Position numbers and translations under genes: made by a program. From Metabacillus sp. KUDC1714 (GTDB taxonomy: Bacteria > Bacillota > Bacilli > Bacillales > Bacillaceae), in NCBI RefSeq assembly GCF_014217835.1, contig NZ_CP055263.1, positions 2,152,501 to 2,216,500 of the forward strand: 64,000 nt of DNA, in the 5' to 3' direction. Within the stretch, counting starts at the first letter, position 1; each line of letters opens with the position of its first letter. Positions 9,752-18,428 of this stretch are shown piece by piece. The notes under the pieces were generated by a model. That model ran no database searches and was not told the origin of the DNA. It was given only the letters and a program-made list of their open reading frames with translations.

Positions 9752-10454
9752 GTCTACCACCATTTGGAACAAACTTATAGCCGAGGCCTCTTACTGTTAC
9801 AATGTATAGCGGTTTACTGGGGTCGTTCTCAATTTTTTCCCGAAGTTTTCGAATATGAACCATGACGGTATTATCTTCTCCTAAAAATTCTTCCCCCCAC
9901 ACTTTTTCATAAAGCTGACTTTTACTAAAAAGTTGATTTGGATGTTGACAGAAGAAAAGAAATAACTGGTAAACTTGTGCAGTCAATGCTACAGTTTTGC
10001 CCTTGATATTAACTTCTCCAGAGAGAGTATTTACTTGTATGTTTCCATATTGATAGACTGATTGCGAGCTTTTTGAGATCTTGCCTGAATGACGGCGTAA
10101 ATGTGCTTTTACCCTTGCGACCACCTCCAGGGGATTAAATGGTTTAGTAATATAATCATCTGCACCTAATGCAAAGCCTGAAAGTTTGTCCAAATCTGTT
10201 GATCTTGCTGTAAGAAAGAAAATGGGTGCATCTGTCCTTTCCCTAATCAAGGGACAAATTTCAAAACCACTGCGATCTGGCAACATCACATCCAAAAAAA
10301 TTAAATCATATCGTTTCGATTGACAAAATAAAAGTGCATCTTTTGCATTAGAAGCGGTATCTATATGTTTAAATTCTTCTCTTTTTAAAATCGTGGTTAA
10401 CATATGTAAAATTGCTTGTTCATCATCGACGATTAATAATCGTGTCTCTTGCAT
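9738..10454 (-). CDS. OmpR/PhoB-family response regulator
   Basis: The 238-residue regulator has a receiver domain with acidic residues DDE near the N-terminus, the phospho-acceptor in FLDVMLPD, and the conserved Thr/Lys of FLTAR and KPF. A C-terminal winged helix follows with the sequence VMVHIRKLREKIE. It is transcribed first in the operon and overlaps the kinase gene by 14 bp. It lies divergent from an ABC permease/ATPase pair, an arrangement common for antimicrobial-sensing systems. Confidence 0.9.
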   Translation of the reverse strand: MQETRLLIVDDEQAILHMLTTILKREEFKHIDTASNAKDALLFCQSKRYDLIFLDVMLPDRSGFEICPLIRERTDAPIFFLTARSTDLDKLSGFALGADDYITKPFNPLEVVARVKAHLRRHSGKISKSSQSVYQYGNIQVNTLSGEVNIKGKTVALTAQVYQLFLFFCQHPNQLFSKSQLYEKVWGEEFLGEDNTVMVHIRKLREKIENDPSKPLYIVTVRGLGYKFVPNGGRHEHQ

Positions 10455-10654
10455 TTTGATGCTCCTATTCTATCTGGTATATAAGTAATGATAACATTCA
10501 GTCATGAAAAAAAGAGAAATTAAGGAAAAATTAAGGTAGAGTTTCAGGAGGTTTAAGATAGAAAAAGTATAATCGTTATAGATTGATAGCAGAAGTAAAC
10601 AGAATATCAAAAGAACCAAAATACGAATGAAACATTGAAAGGGAGAAATCAGTT

Positions 10655-11344
10655 ATGTACGTCATTAGTAAAAGAGAGTTTTTTAACTTATTCAAGGGAA
10701 TAAGGTCAATCATTATGATTGCGATTTTATTTATTACCTCCTATTATTCAGCAAAGTTTTCAAATGTGTTTATGTCTGAAATTGAATTTTCTTCAAAGGA
10801 AGCTGAAAATATTCACACAGCTGGTCTTTTGATGCTTATCTTAACCTTGGGGCTATTATTTGTAATGAGCTTGTCTCACGATAGCATAAACCGTGAGGCA
10901 AATGATCGTACGATGCGATTTTTAGTAACAAGAACTTCACGAACATCTATTCTGTATGGTAAGTTCTTAGGTATTTGGCTATTTTGGTTCGTTTGTGTGA
11001 CTGTTTCCTTTTTACTTATCAGTATTTTTGCACATAAGATTGATATTTTTATTTTTTTACAGACAATTAGTTTATTAACATGTTACATAGCCTTAACAAT
11101 TCTGCTTTCAGTCTTAATTCTTAAGCCTGGATATACCATGTTTCTTGGAGTTTTAGTTGGATTGTCTTTTCCTATATTTGGGTTTTGGGTAACCTTTACT
11201 TCGAACATTTGGGTAAGTTGGATAAAGTTTATCACACCATTTTATTATTTAGAGAGAAATGACTATACCTTTATTGTGATCTTTTTATTTGCAGGTGTCA
11301 TGCTTTTTATGGCGCACCTAATTCTTAACAGGAGGTCATTCTGA
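10655..11344 (+). CDS. ABC-2 type transporter permease
   Basis: The 229-residue integral membrane protein has about six hydrophobic segments and the usual ABC-2 permease layout: an N-terminal helix, a short outside loop rich in Glu, then paired helices. Its stop codon overlaps the ATPase start (TGATG), so the two form one transporter. It lies divergent from the two-component genes. The substrate is unknown; peptide or antibiotic export is a guess from context. The gene order, permease before ATPase, is less common. Confidence 0.82.
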   Translation: MYVISKREFFNLFKGIRSIIMIAILFITSYYSAKFSNVFMSEIEFSSKEAENIHTAGLLMLILTLGLLFVMSLSHDSINREANDRTMRFLVTRTSRTSILYGKFLGIWLFWFVCVTVSFLLISIFAHKIDIFIFLQTISLLTCYIALTILLSVLILKPGYTMFLGVLVGLSFPIFGFWVTFTSNIWVSWIKFITPFYYLERNDYTFIVIFLFAGVMLFMAHLILNRRSF

Positions 11345-12249
11345 TGATTGCCATCGAAACAAAACAGCTTAAGAAGTCGTTTGGAGCAGTATCAATTGTA
11401 AAGGGTATTGACCTTATTGTGGAACAAGGGGAAATCTTCGGCTTTCTAGGTCGCAACGGTGCTGGTAAATCGACTTTCATTAATATGTTAACAGACATTA
11501 TTCAACCTAGCTCTGGAGCATACACACTTTTAGGTGTAAAAGGCCCAAATAATCAAGTTAAGAAGAGAATCGGGGTCATGCCTGATTACTCGACTTTCTA
11601 TGGATCTTTAACCGCGATAGAGCATTTAAAATTCCTATCTGCGCTTTCGGGTCAGCCAGTAGCAAAAGTGCGATGCATGGAAGTGCTCCAACTTGTTGGT
11701 CTAAAGGCTCATGCTCATAAAAAAACCGCGAAATTTTCATTTGGTATGAAAAAGAAGCTTGGTATTGCACAAGCCATCATCCATGACCCCGAACTGATTT
11801 TTCTTGACGAACCAACTTCAGGTATCGATGCTGAATCTGTGATCCAAATCCATAAGCTGATCGATCAGCTACACAAAAAGGGCAAGACTATTTTCATGAC
11901 ATCTCATAATCTTGATGAAGTGGAAAAAATATGCACAAGAATTGCGATTATGAAGGAAGGGCAGATTGTCAAAATTGGTACAATGGATGAACTTAGAAAC
12001 TTCTATAGGTCGAAGATCACTGTTAGACTCAAGCATTCTTCGATGCCTAAATCTGAACAAGTAAAATTACATCAGTGGCTGAAGTCAGTTGGGACAGATC
12101 TGGAAATAAAAGATCCTTATGTCACTATTACAATTGATGATGAAAAGAAAATTGCTGATATGATTCGAGCATTTAATCAGTGTAACGTAGATGTCTTTCG
12201 TGTAGAAGTAGAAGAACCATCACTTGAAGAAATCTTCCTGGACGAATAA
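11344..12249 (+). CDS. ABC transporter ATP-binding protein
   Basis: The 301-residue ATPase has a Walker A (GRNGAGKST), a signature motif read as FSFGMKKKLG instead of LSGGQ, Walker B (LIFLDEPTSG) and the H-loop (TSHNLDEV). A C-terminal domain of about 80 residues is typical of drug-export ATPases. FSFGM is a tolerated variant in this family. It pairs with the overlapping permease gene. Confidence 0.9.
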   Translation: MIAIETKQLKKSFGAVSIVKGIDLIVEQGEIFGFLGRNGAGKSTFINMLTDIIQPSSGAYTLLGVKGPNNQVKKRIGVMPDYSTFYGSLTAIEHLKFLSALSGQPVAKVRCMEVLQLVGLKAHAHKKTAKFSFGMKKKLGIAQAIIHDPELIFLDEPTSGIDAESVIQIHKLIDQLHKKGKTIFMTSHNLDEVEKICTRIAIMKEGQIVKIGTMDELRNFYRSKITVRLKHSSMPKSEQVKLHQWLKSVGTDLEIKDPYVTITIDDEKKIADMIRAFNQCNVDVFRVEVEEPSLEEIFLDE

Positions 12250-12289
12250 ATTAAATAAAAGTATATATAGCACAATGGATTAGAAATAA

Positions 12290-12430
12290 ATTATTGGAAC
12301 TATCAATCGGGCCAAACCGGTCCAGCATGCTGGTGTTGATGATGTGCCACTAGTACTTGCTGACTCATTTTATAAGTGGTATATGGGGCGCCGAAATGAA
12401 ATTGAAATTGAGATTGATACTAAGTTATAA
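12290..12430 (+). pseudogene. Unidentified coding remnant
   Basis: A frame without a start codon ends at the TAA at 12428-12430 and reads TINRAKPVQHAGVDDVPLVL followed by ADSFYKWYMGRRNEIEIE. The sequence looks protein-like (acid/base balance, WY motifs, richer in G+C than the flanks), but I do not recognise the family. It is probably the 3' end of a gene whose front was deleted. Confidence 0.35.
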
Positions 12431-12490
12431 TTGATGGAATTGATAATAATTAATGTGGATTTAAGGATATCGAATGGAGGAATTGGAATT

Positions 12491-12832
12491 ATGGTAGACT
12501 TACCAAATTGTCCGAAATGTAATTCAGAATATACATACGATGATGGAAGTCTTTTTGTTTGCCCTGAATGTAGCCATGAATGGTCTGTAGAATTAGAAGT
12601 TGAAAATAGTGAAGGTAGTAAGGATATTACAGATGCAAATGGGAATGTTTTAAACGATGGCGATTCTGTATCAGTAATCAAAGACCTTAAAGTTAAAGGA
12701 ACTTCATTAGTTGTAAAAGTAGGTACAAAGGTAAAAAATATACGTTTAGTTGATGGAGATCATGATATTGATTGCAAAATTGACGGATTTGGAGCTATGA
12801 AATTAAAATCTGAATTTGTAAAAAAGGTATAA
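12491..12832 (+). CDS. YjdM/PhnA-family zinc-ribbon protein
   Basis: The 113-residue protein starts with a zinc ribbon ([21 protein letters not shown]). A beta-rich PhnA domain follows, containing [20 protein letters not shown] and a C-terminal [14 protein letters not shown]. The start at 12491 is set by GGAGGA about 10 bp upstream; the longer frame has no ribosome site. Despite the historical PhnA name, a role in phosphonate use is not supported for this family and its function is unclear. Confidence 0.9.
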   Translation: MVDLPNCPKCNSEYTYDDGSLFVCPECSHEWSVELEVENSEGSKDITDANGNVLNDGDSVSVIKDLKVKGTSLVVKVGTKVKNIRLVDGDHDIDCKIDGFGAMKLKSEFVKKV

Positions 12833-12864
12833 ACGTGGTTTTAATTCTGTTGTAATAAAGAAAA

Positions 12865-12908
12865 GACGTTCATTAAGGTGGTTTATTTTCTTAATGAACG
12901 CCTTTTTT
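12865..12908 (+). terminator. Terminator after the yjdM-like gene
   Basis: CGTTCATTAAG (12867-12877) pairs perfectly with CTTAATGAACG (12890-12900), followed by CCTTTTTT. It lies between convergent genes and may serve both. Confidence 0.85.
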
Positions 12909-12958
12909 ATCTGGCTTAATTATTTTTGTTGAAAAGTAAAGCGCTTTATATTTTTGGA

Positions 12959-14380
12959 CTACTTAGCCATTTTATTTAATTGGTTTAATGTAGTTGAATT
13001 ATCTTCTTTCTTATAATTACGGAAGTATTGTTCTAGTTGCTCAAGTGTTAATCCCTTAGTTTCCGGCAAGAATTTCTTTACAAATGTGATTGCTGCAAGT
13101 CCAAGAACAACAAATATAAAGAAGGTTGTAGATAAACCGACCTTATCAAGTAAAACAGGGAACATCAAACCGATGAAAAAGTTTACCATCCAGAGACAAA
13201 AAACAGTTATTCCCATACCAAGACCTCTTAATCTTAAAGGGAAAATTTCAGAAAGCATTAACCATGTTACTGGTGAAATGGCACCCTGCTGGAAAGCAAG
13301 GAATGTGACTGTCAATGCTAAAACAATATATGGAAGAGCGGGAGATCCTTCAAGTGTAAGTGAGAATATTCCAATAAGTAGGAGTGCAGTCGTAGTTCCT
13401 ATCAAACCAGTTATTAGCATTGGTCGACGGCCAACTTTACCAAGCAGCCAAATCCCAACGAAAGTTGCTAACACTGAGATTACACCATTGGCAATATTAC
13501 CTATAAGCGCAGCCTCTGTTTGAAAGCCAGCATCTTTAAGAATTTCAGTACCATAGTACATAATCGAGTTTACACCAGTAATTTGTTGCACAACTGCAAT
13601 TCCAATTCCGATAAATAAGATTCTGCGTACCCATGGTACAGCCATATCCTTTAAAGTTACTTTTTTAATTTCTGATTTTTCGACAAAAGCAGACTTAATC
13701 TCAGCTAATTCAGATTTAGCTCGACTTTCCTCACGTACTTGTCTAAGAACTCGCAAAGCATCATTGTTTTTTCTTTTTGATACAAGCCAACGTGGACTTT
13801 CAGGCATTTTAATCATGCCAAAGAATAGGAAAATAGCTGGTAGAGCTGCTATAGCTAACATGTAACGCCAAACATGATCATTGTCACCCATTGTGTTGCC
13901 AAGTATAGCATTAAAGATGAAGGCTAATAATTGTCCAGAAACAATCATTAATTCATTTTGAGTAACCATGCGACCTCTGCTCTCTGCAGGTGACATTTCC
14001 GCTAAGTAGGTAGGAACAGTTACTGAAGCGCCCCCTACAGCAACCCCTAATAAGAAACGGAAGATTACCATAACAGTAACATTAGGAGCAAGTGTACAGC
14101 CAAGTGTAGCGATAAAGAATAACACAGCTAGATATAGAATGTTTTTGCGACGGCCATTAAAATCTGAAAGTCGACCACCGAACACTGCGCCGAGTGCGGC
14201 ACCAAAAAGAAGTGAACTTGCAACAAGACCCTCGGTGAAGGAATTAAGATTTAGAGCTTCGGACATATAAGGCAACGCACCGTTGATAACACCAGTATCG
14301 TAACCGAAGAGAAGCCCGCCAAATGTGGAGACTAAGATAACTTTGAGTAAAAACGAGTTTTGTTTGACCTGTTTATTCAA
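12959..14380 (-). CDS. iolT: Major myo-inositol transporter IolT (sugar porter MFS)
   Basis: The 473-residue, 12-helix sugar porter has the family's signatures: GYDTGVINGALPYM near the N-terminus, GGRLSDFNGRR, PESPRWL at the end of the first half, and PETKGLTLEQ at the C-terminus. Length and sequence match the B. subtilis inositol:proton symporter. Translation starts at a TTG preceded by AAAGGAGG. The upstream region carries three tandem IolR-type 11-mers and a cre-like site. Confidence 0.92.
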   Translation of the reverse strand: MNKQVKQNSFLLKVILVSTFGGLLFGYDTGVINGALPYMSEALNLNSFTEGLVASSLLFGAALGAVFGGRLSDFNGRRKNILYLAVLFFIATLGCTLAPNVTVMVIFRFLLGVAVGGASVTVPTYLAEMSPAESRGRMVTQNELMIVSGQLLAFIFNAILGNTMGDNDHVWRYMLAIAALPAIFLFFGMIKMPESPRWLVSKRKNNDALRVLRQVREESRAKSELAEIKSAFVEKSEIKKVTLKDMAVPWVRRILFIGIGIAVVQQITGVNSIMYYGTEILKDAGFQTEAALIGNIANGVISVLATFVGIWLLGKVGRRPMLITGLIGTTTALLLIGIFSLTLEGSPALPYIVLALTVTFLAFQQGAISPVTWLMLSEIFPLRLRGLGMGITVFCLWMVNFFIGLMFPVLLDKVGLSTTFFIFVVLGLAAITFVKKFLPETKGLTLEQLEQYFRNYKKEDNSTTLNQLNKMAK

Positions 14381-14400
14381 AATAATTCCTCCTTTTGAAA

Positions 14401-14433
14401 CATATTGGTTATATGTTGATTATTTTTTGGTTA
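14401..14433 (-). promoter_or_regulatory. Tandem IolR-type operator in the iolT leader
   Basis: On the minus strand three 11-mers stand head to tail with no gap: TAACCAAAAAA, TAATCAACATA and TAACCAATATG. The published B. subtilis IolR consensus is a tandem repeat of WRAYCAADARD. The first copy fits exactly; the others differ at one and two positions. The site is 20 bp before the iolT start, suitable for a repressor block. Confidence 0.75.
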
Positions 14434-14458
14434 CTTATGAATGTTTTGATCATATTAT

Positions 14459-14472
14459 TAAAAGCGCTTTCA
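14459..14472 (-). promoter_or_regulatory. cre-like site upstream of iolT
   Basis: Read on the minus strand the site is TGAAAGCGCTTTTA, one mismatch from the CcpA consensus TGWAANCGNTNWCA. It lies about 80 bp before iolT and suggests catabolite repression of inositol uptake. Confidence 0.6.
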
Positions 14473-14760
14473 GTCAATAGAAATTTCAGAATTTTTATCG
14501 ATAATTTTAGATAATAATAGAAAAATCATTACGAATTATGGAGATGTTACCAGTATTATCACTATTCTAAACTAGTGATAGATAGCAGTTAGTCTTTCAG
14601 ATAATTGTGTAATAGATTAAGAAATTGACCAATACATGAAAATAAATGGTGAAGTTTTGGGTAACTCTTGATAGAATATAAAAAAACACTTATAGTAATA
14701 GTAGAAGTACGCTTCTAGTCGCATGAAAAGTGAAAATAAATGCATTCAAGAGGGGTAATT

Positions 14761-15525
14761 ATGATAAAAACAGAACGTATTGAACAAATACAGGATTATG
14801 TTCTTGTCAATGATACTGTATCTTTAGATGAGCTTGTAAAAGTGTTTGATGTATCTAAAAACACGATTCGACGTGATATTCAGCAGTTGGTTGAACGAGG
14901 GAAAATAATAAAGGTTTACGGTGGGGTAGCTGCAAATCATGCAACACTTAAATCGTTTAACGAAAGGCAGACACGCAATCAAAAACAAAAAAGGTCAATT
15001 GCTAGGGCAGCTGCAAATTTTGTTGAGGATGGGGATATCATTTATATTGATTCAGGAACGACTACATTAGAAATGGTGGAGCACCTCCAGGCAAAGAATG
15101 TTACGATCATTACAAATAATCTCGACTTTATTTTTAAATCGTTTCCATATGATAATTTAAATGTCATTTCAACTGGTGGAGTATTTGATCGTAAAACAAA
15201 ATCATTTGTTAGTTTGAAAAATATGGATTTATTAAAATCCTATAATATTAACAAGGCTTTCATGGCTTCAACTGGTATCACCATCTCAAATGGAGTGACT
15301 CATTCCTCTCCTCTTGAAAGTGAGATAAAGCAAACTGTCGTTAAAAAGAGTTCAAAAGTCTTTCTACTGGTTGATCATTGTAAATTTGATAAATATGCCT
15401 TGATGACCTATTGTGATATGGATGAAGTTGATTATATTGTAACGGATAAAGCCCCAAGTGAAAGCTACCAAGAATATACAAAGAGGCACGATATTCAACT
15501 TGTAATCTCAGATAATTTGAATTGA
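14761..15525 (+). CDS. iolR: DeoR-family transcriptional repressor, IolR-like
   Basis: The 254-residue regulator has an N-terminal DeoR winged HTH (VSLDELVKVFDVSKNTIRRD) and a C-terminal sugar-phosphate sensor domain with the family motifs DSGTTTLE and TNNLDF. In B. subtilis, IolR is released by 2-deoxy-5-keto-gluconate 6-phosphate, made by IolC. The ATG at 14761 follows AGGGG by five bases; an upstream in-frame ATG at 14740 has no ribosome site. It is divergent from iolT. Confidence 0.82.
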   Translation: MIKTERIEQIQDYVLVNDTVSLDELVKVFDVSKNTIRRDIQQLVERGKIIKVYGGVAANHATLKSFNERQTRNQKQKRSIARAAANFVEDGDIIYIDSGTTTLEMVEHLQAKNVTIITNNLDFIFKSFPYDNLNVISTGGVFDRKTKSFVSLKNMDLLKSYNINKAFMASTGITISNGVTHSSPLESEIKQTVVKKSSKVFLLVDHCKFDKYALMTYCDMDEVDYIVTDKAPSESYQEYTKRHDIQLVISDNLN

Positions 15526-15576
15526 AATGAAGTAGGGAAAAAAATAGGTTTAATTAATCTAAGGAGGAACTAAAAC

Positions 15577-15966
15577 ATGCCATTATTACGTTTTGATTTA
15601 ATAGAGGGTCGCGATGAAAAGTCATTAAAAAAATTATTGGATGTTGCCCATAATGCTATGGTGGAAGCTTTTAAAGTACCGGAAAGGGACCGTTATCAAA
15701 TTGTTCATCAGCATCCAGCTAATGAACTTATAATTGAAGATACAGGTTTGGGCTTTAATCGAAGTAAAAATTTAGTCATTATAAGCATCGTTAGCAAAAC
15801 TAGGACTACGAGTCAAAAGGAGCTGTTATATGCTTTACTAGCAAGCCAACTTGAGTCTGAGTGTGGCATTTCTCCTCAAGACTTAATGGTATCTATTACG
15901 GAAAATGGGGACGCAGACTGGAGTTTTGGAGTAGGCGAAGCGCAGTTCTTAACAGGAAAATTATAA
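15577..15966 (+). CDS. Tautomerase-family protein
   Basis: The 129-residue protein begins MPLLRFDL, giving the N-terminal Pro that acts as catalytic base after Met removal in the 4-oxalocrotonate tautomerase superfamily. The length fits the fused, MSAD/YusQ-like subgroup rather than the 62-residue form. An AAGGAGG site precedes the ATG. It lies directly after iolR, so a role in handling enol/keto intermediates of inositol breakdown is possible but only inferred. Confidence 0.8.
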   Translation: MPLLRFDLIEGRDEKSLKKLLDVAHNAMVEAFKVPERDRYQIVHQHPANELIIEDTGLGFNRSKNLVIISIVSKTRTTSQKELLYALLASQLESECGISPQDLMVSITENGDADWSFGVGEAQFLTGKL

Positions 15967-16257
15967 CTCATTTTATGAGGGGCTAGTTCTTGCTTATTCA
16001 ATTGAATAAGTAAGGACACTTCTAGAATATAATAATAAGTGCTATTTAAAACAAGATCGAACCTGGTTATGTCGAATATAAAATTAAAATAAGCTATTGA
16101 AAGCGCTTTAGGTTAATGTTATTATAAAATTATTAAAAATCAAATTATTTAAAGATTGAATAAGTCTAGAAAGGCAGAATATACTGATAAGGATACATCT
16201 TTATTAAGGATTCAATACCTTTAGGTTGTTTAAGTTGGATAAAAGTAATTTCTATAC

Positions 16258-16271
16258 TGAAATCGATTGCA
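16258..16271 (+). promoter_or_regulatory. Operator-like palindrome, iolB region, site 1
   Basis: TGAAATCGATTGCA differs by one base from the perfect palindrome at 16497 and at 26958. A TATAAT hexamer follows at 16276-16281. It could bind CcpA or the LacI-type regulators encoded downstream. Confidence 0.5.
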
Positions 16272-16401
16272 GTAATATAATGCTAAAATGATACCAAAAC
16301 AATTACATTAGTCCAATGGAGCGATAATTGTATGTAATTTCATACAAATAAGCATATAGAAGATGAATAGTCTTTTTTTAAGAGTAAAACACTTTGAAAA
16401 A

Positions 16402-16430
16402 TTGTTGACTGAAAGCGTTTGTATTATTAT
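16402..16430 (+). promoter_or_regulatory. Candidate SigA promoter of the iolB operon
   Basis: TTGTTG (16402-16407) and TATTAT (16425-16430) are spaced by 17 bp. The spacer contains the cre-like TGAAAGCGTTTGTA (16410-16423), so a bound repressor would occlude polymerase. Confidence 0.5.
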
Positions 16431-16496
16431 TCTGAAGGAGAGATTATTAAACTTGCAAAGATTAGATAACACCTATTCTTTAAAAATAAGTAACAA

Positions 16497-16510
16497 TGAA
16501 ATCGATTTCA
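16497..16510 (+). promoter_or_regulatory. Perfect operator palindrome, iolB region, site 2
   Basis: TGAAATCGATTTCA is a perfect 14-bp palindrome about 65 bp downstream of the candidate promoter. It fits the cre consensus exactly and equally fits a symmetric LacI-family half-site pair. The identical 14-mer occurs upstream of iolA at 26958. Confidence 0.7.
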
Positions 16511-16585
16511 GAGAATGTCAATTTATTAAAAAGCAGAATATAGAATTTTCTTACTACAATAAATCCAATAAAGGAGGAGATAGCA

Positions 16586-17401
16586 ATGAGTAAATTGCTT
16601 CGCAAACCAAATAATCAGGAAATTGCACAAGGTGTAACACTTGTACATGATGTGACATCAGAAAATTCATCGTTGGAATATGTAGGCTTTAAAATAATAG
16701 ATTTAGCTCCTGGTGTTACATATACAGAGGAATTAGGGAAGCAAGAATGTTGTATTGTAGCAGTAACAGGGAAGATAAATGTTTCAGATAGGGATGTTAC
16801 ATATGAAAATATAGGGACTCGCAAATCTGTATTTGAAAAGCAACCAACAGATAGTGTGTATGTATCAAATGATCACATTTTTGATGTAGAGGCAGTTAGT
16901 GGGGCGCGTGTAGCTTTATGCTACTCACCTTCGGAAAAACAATTACCAACAAGATTGATTAGTGCTTCAGAAAATGGTGTCGAACAACGAGGAACAGGCA
17001 ACAACAAGCGAATGGTGCATAACATCCTACCAGATTCAGATCCATCAGCAAACAGCTTACTAGTTGTTGAGGTTTTTACTGAAAGTGGAAATTGGTCTAG
17101 CTATCCTCCACATAAGCATGATCAAGATAATTTGCCGCAGGAATCATTTTTAGAAGAAACATATTATCACGAAATGAACCCGCCGCAAGGATTTGTATTT
17201 CAACGTGTTTATACAGATGATCGTTCCTTGGATGAGACGATGACTGTAGAAAACGGTAATGTTGTCATCGTACCTGTAGGTTACCACCCTGTAGGTGTAC
17301 CTGAAGGCTATACGTCCTATTATTTAAATGTTATGGCAGGACCAAAGCGAATTTGGAAGTTCCACAATGATCCTGATCATGAATGGATTTTAAAACGCTA
17401 A
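16586..17401 (+). CDS. iolB: 5-deoxy-glucuronate isomerase IolB
   Basis: The enzyme isomerises 5-deoxy-D-glucuronate to 2-deoxy-5-keto-D-gluconate in inositol catabolism. The 271-residue length equals the B. subtilis protein. The cupin metal site is visible in YPPHKHDQDNLP with the following EETYYHE segment, and PVGYHPVG lies near the C-terminus. An AAGGAGG site precedes the ATG. It is the first gene of the iolBCDEGIJ operon and is followed after about 20 bp by iolC. Confidence 0.97.
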   Translation: MSKLLRKPNNQEIAQGVTLVHDVTSENSSLEYVGFKIIDLAPGVTYTEELGKQECCIVAVTGKINVSDRDVTYENIGTRKSVFEKQPTDSVYVSNDHIFDVEAVSGARVALCYSPSEKQLPTRLISASENGVEQRGTGNNKRMVHNILPDSDPSANSLLVVEVFTESGNWSSYPPHKHDQDNLPQESFLEETYYHEMNPPQGFVFQRVYTDDRSLDETMTVENGNVVIVPVGYHPVGVPEGYTSYYLNVMAGPKRIWKFHNDPDHEWILKR

Positions 17402-17422
17402 AAAAGGGAGTTGTTTTTTGAG

Positions 17423-18418
17423 ATGAAAATTAATTTTAATGCTGAAAAAGAATTCGATATTATTGCAATTGGTCGAGCTTGTATAGATTTAAATGCAGTG
17501 GAATATAACCGCCCTATGGAAGAAACAATGACATTTTCAAAGTATGTCGGTGGTTCTCCAGCAAACATTGCAATTGGAAGTTCTAAGCTAGGTTTAAAAG
17601 CCGGATTTATCGGTAAAATTTCCGATGATCAACATGGACGTTTTATCGAGAAATATATGAGTGATGTTGGTATTGATACTTCTAACTTTGTGGTAGATAA
17701 AGAAGGGCATAAAACAGGTTTAGCATTTACAGAGATTAAAAGTCCAGAAGAGTGCAGCATTTTAATGTATCGACAAGATGTTGCAGATCTTTATTTGGCT
17801 CCATCTGAAGTGGATGAAGCGTACATTAATAAATCGAAGGTCTTGCTTGTCTCAGGTACGGCTTTGTCTAAAAGTCCTTCACGTGAAGCAATATTAAAAG
17901 CAGTAAATCTAGCGAAAAAGAATGATGTAAAAGTTATTTTTGAATTAGACTACCGTCCATACTCTTGGGAATCCCTTGAAGAAACAGCTGTTTATTATTC
18001 TTTAGTAGCAGAGCAAGCAGATATTGTCATTGGTACTCGTGATGAATACGATGCAATGGAAAATAGCGAAATAGAAGGTAAAAATGAGAATACAGTCAAC
18101 TATTTGTTCAAACATTCTCCAGAGTTAATCGTCATTAAACATGGTGTAGAAGGTTCTTTTGCCTACACTAAATCTGGAGAGGTATTTAGAGGTCTAGCAT
18201 ACAAAACAAATGTATTGAAAACGTTTGGTGCTGGGGATTCATACGCATCAGCATTCCTATGTGCTTTAATAACAGGTAAAGATATTGAAACAGCTTTAAA
18301 ATACGGCAGTGCATCAGCATCAATCGTAGTGAGTAAGCATAGCTCATCAGAAGCTATGCCAACAGTAGAAGAAATTGAACAATTAATTGCTAAAAACGAA
18401 ACAATTTCAATAGCATAG
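17423..18418 (+). CDS. iolC: 5-dehydro-2-deoxygluconokinase IolC
   Basis: This PfkB/ribokinase-family enzyme phosphorylates 2-deoxy-5-keto-D-gluconate; its product is the inducer of IolR in B. subtilis. The protein has the N-terminal signature GGSPANIAIG and the C-terminal catalytic motif TFGAGDSYASAF with the base Asp. The ATG at 17423 (MKINFNAEKEFD) aligns with the B. subtilis start; the upstream in-frame TTG at 17411 abuts the GGGAG site and is unlikely. Length 331 residues. Confidence 0.95.
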   Translation: MKINFNAEKEFDIIAIGRACIDLNAVEYNRPMEETMTFSKYVGGSPANIAIGSSKLGLKAGFIGKISDDQHGRFIEKYMSDVGIDTSNFVVDKEGHKTGLAFTEIKSPEECSILMYRQDVADLYLAPSEVDEAYINKSKVLLVSGTALSKSPSREAILKAVNLAKKNDVKVIFELDYRPYSWESLEETAVYYSLVAEQADIVIGTRDEYDAMENSEIEGKNENTVNYLFKHSPELIVIKHGVEGSFAYTKSGEVFRGLAYKTNVLKTFGAGDSYASAFLCALITGKDIETALKYGSASASIVVSKHSSSEAMPTVEEIEQLIAKNETISIA

Positions 18419-18428
18419 AGGTGAAAAA

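Larger units (their letters stand above)
15967..16585 (+). other. Regulatory intergenic region before iolB
   Basis: About 620 bp without a supported gene. It holds a cre-like site at 16098-16111 (TGAAAGCGCTTTAG) and two related palindromic sites at 16258 and 16497. A candidate promoter lies at 16402-16430. A 76-codon frame through the second palindrome is judged spurious. The density of operator-like sequences suggests this is the main control region of the iol catabolic operon. Confidence 0.6.

Noticed and set aside
12937..12948. TAAAGCGCTTTA palindrome between yjdM-like gene and iolT
   Set aside because: It resembles a cre core but lies at the 3' ends of two convergent genes, far from any promoter. 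Probably incidental.
16363..16593. A 76-codon frame just upstream of iolB
   Set aside because: It has no ribosome site, its composition is not protein-like, it reads through the operator palindrome at 16497 and overlaps the iolB start. Treated as non-coding control DNA.
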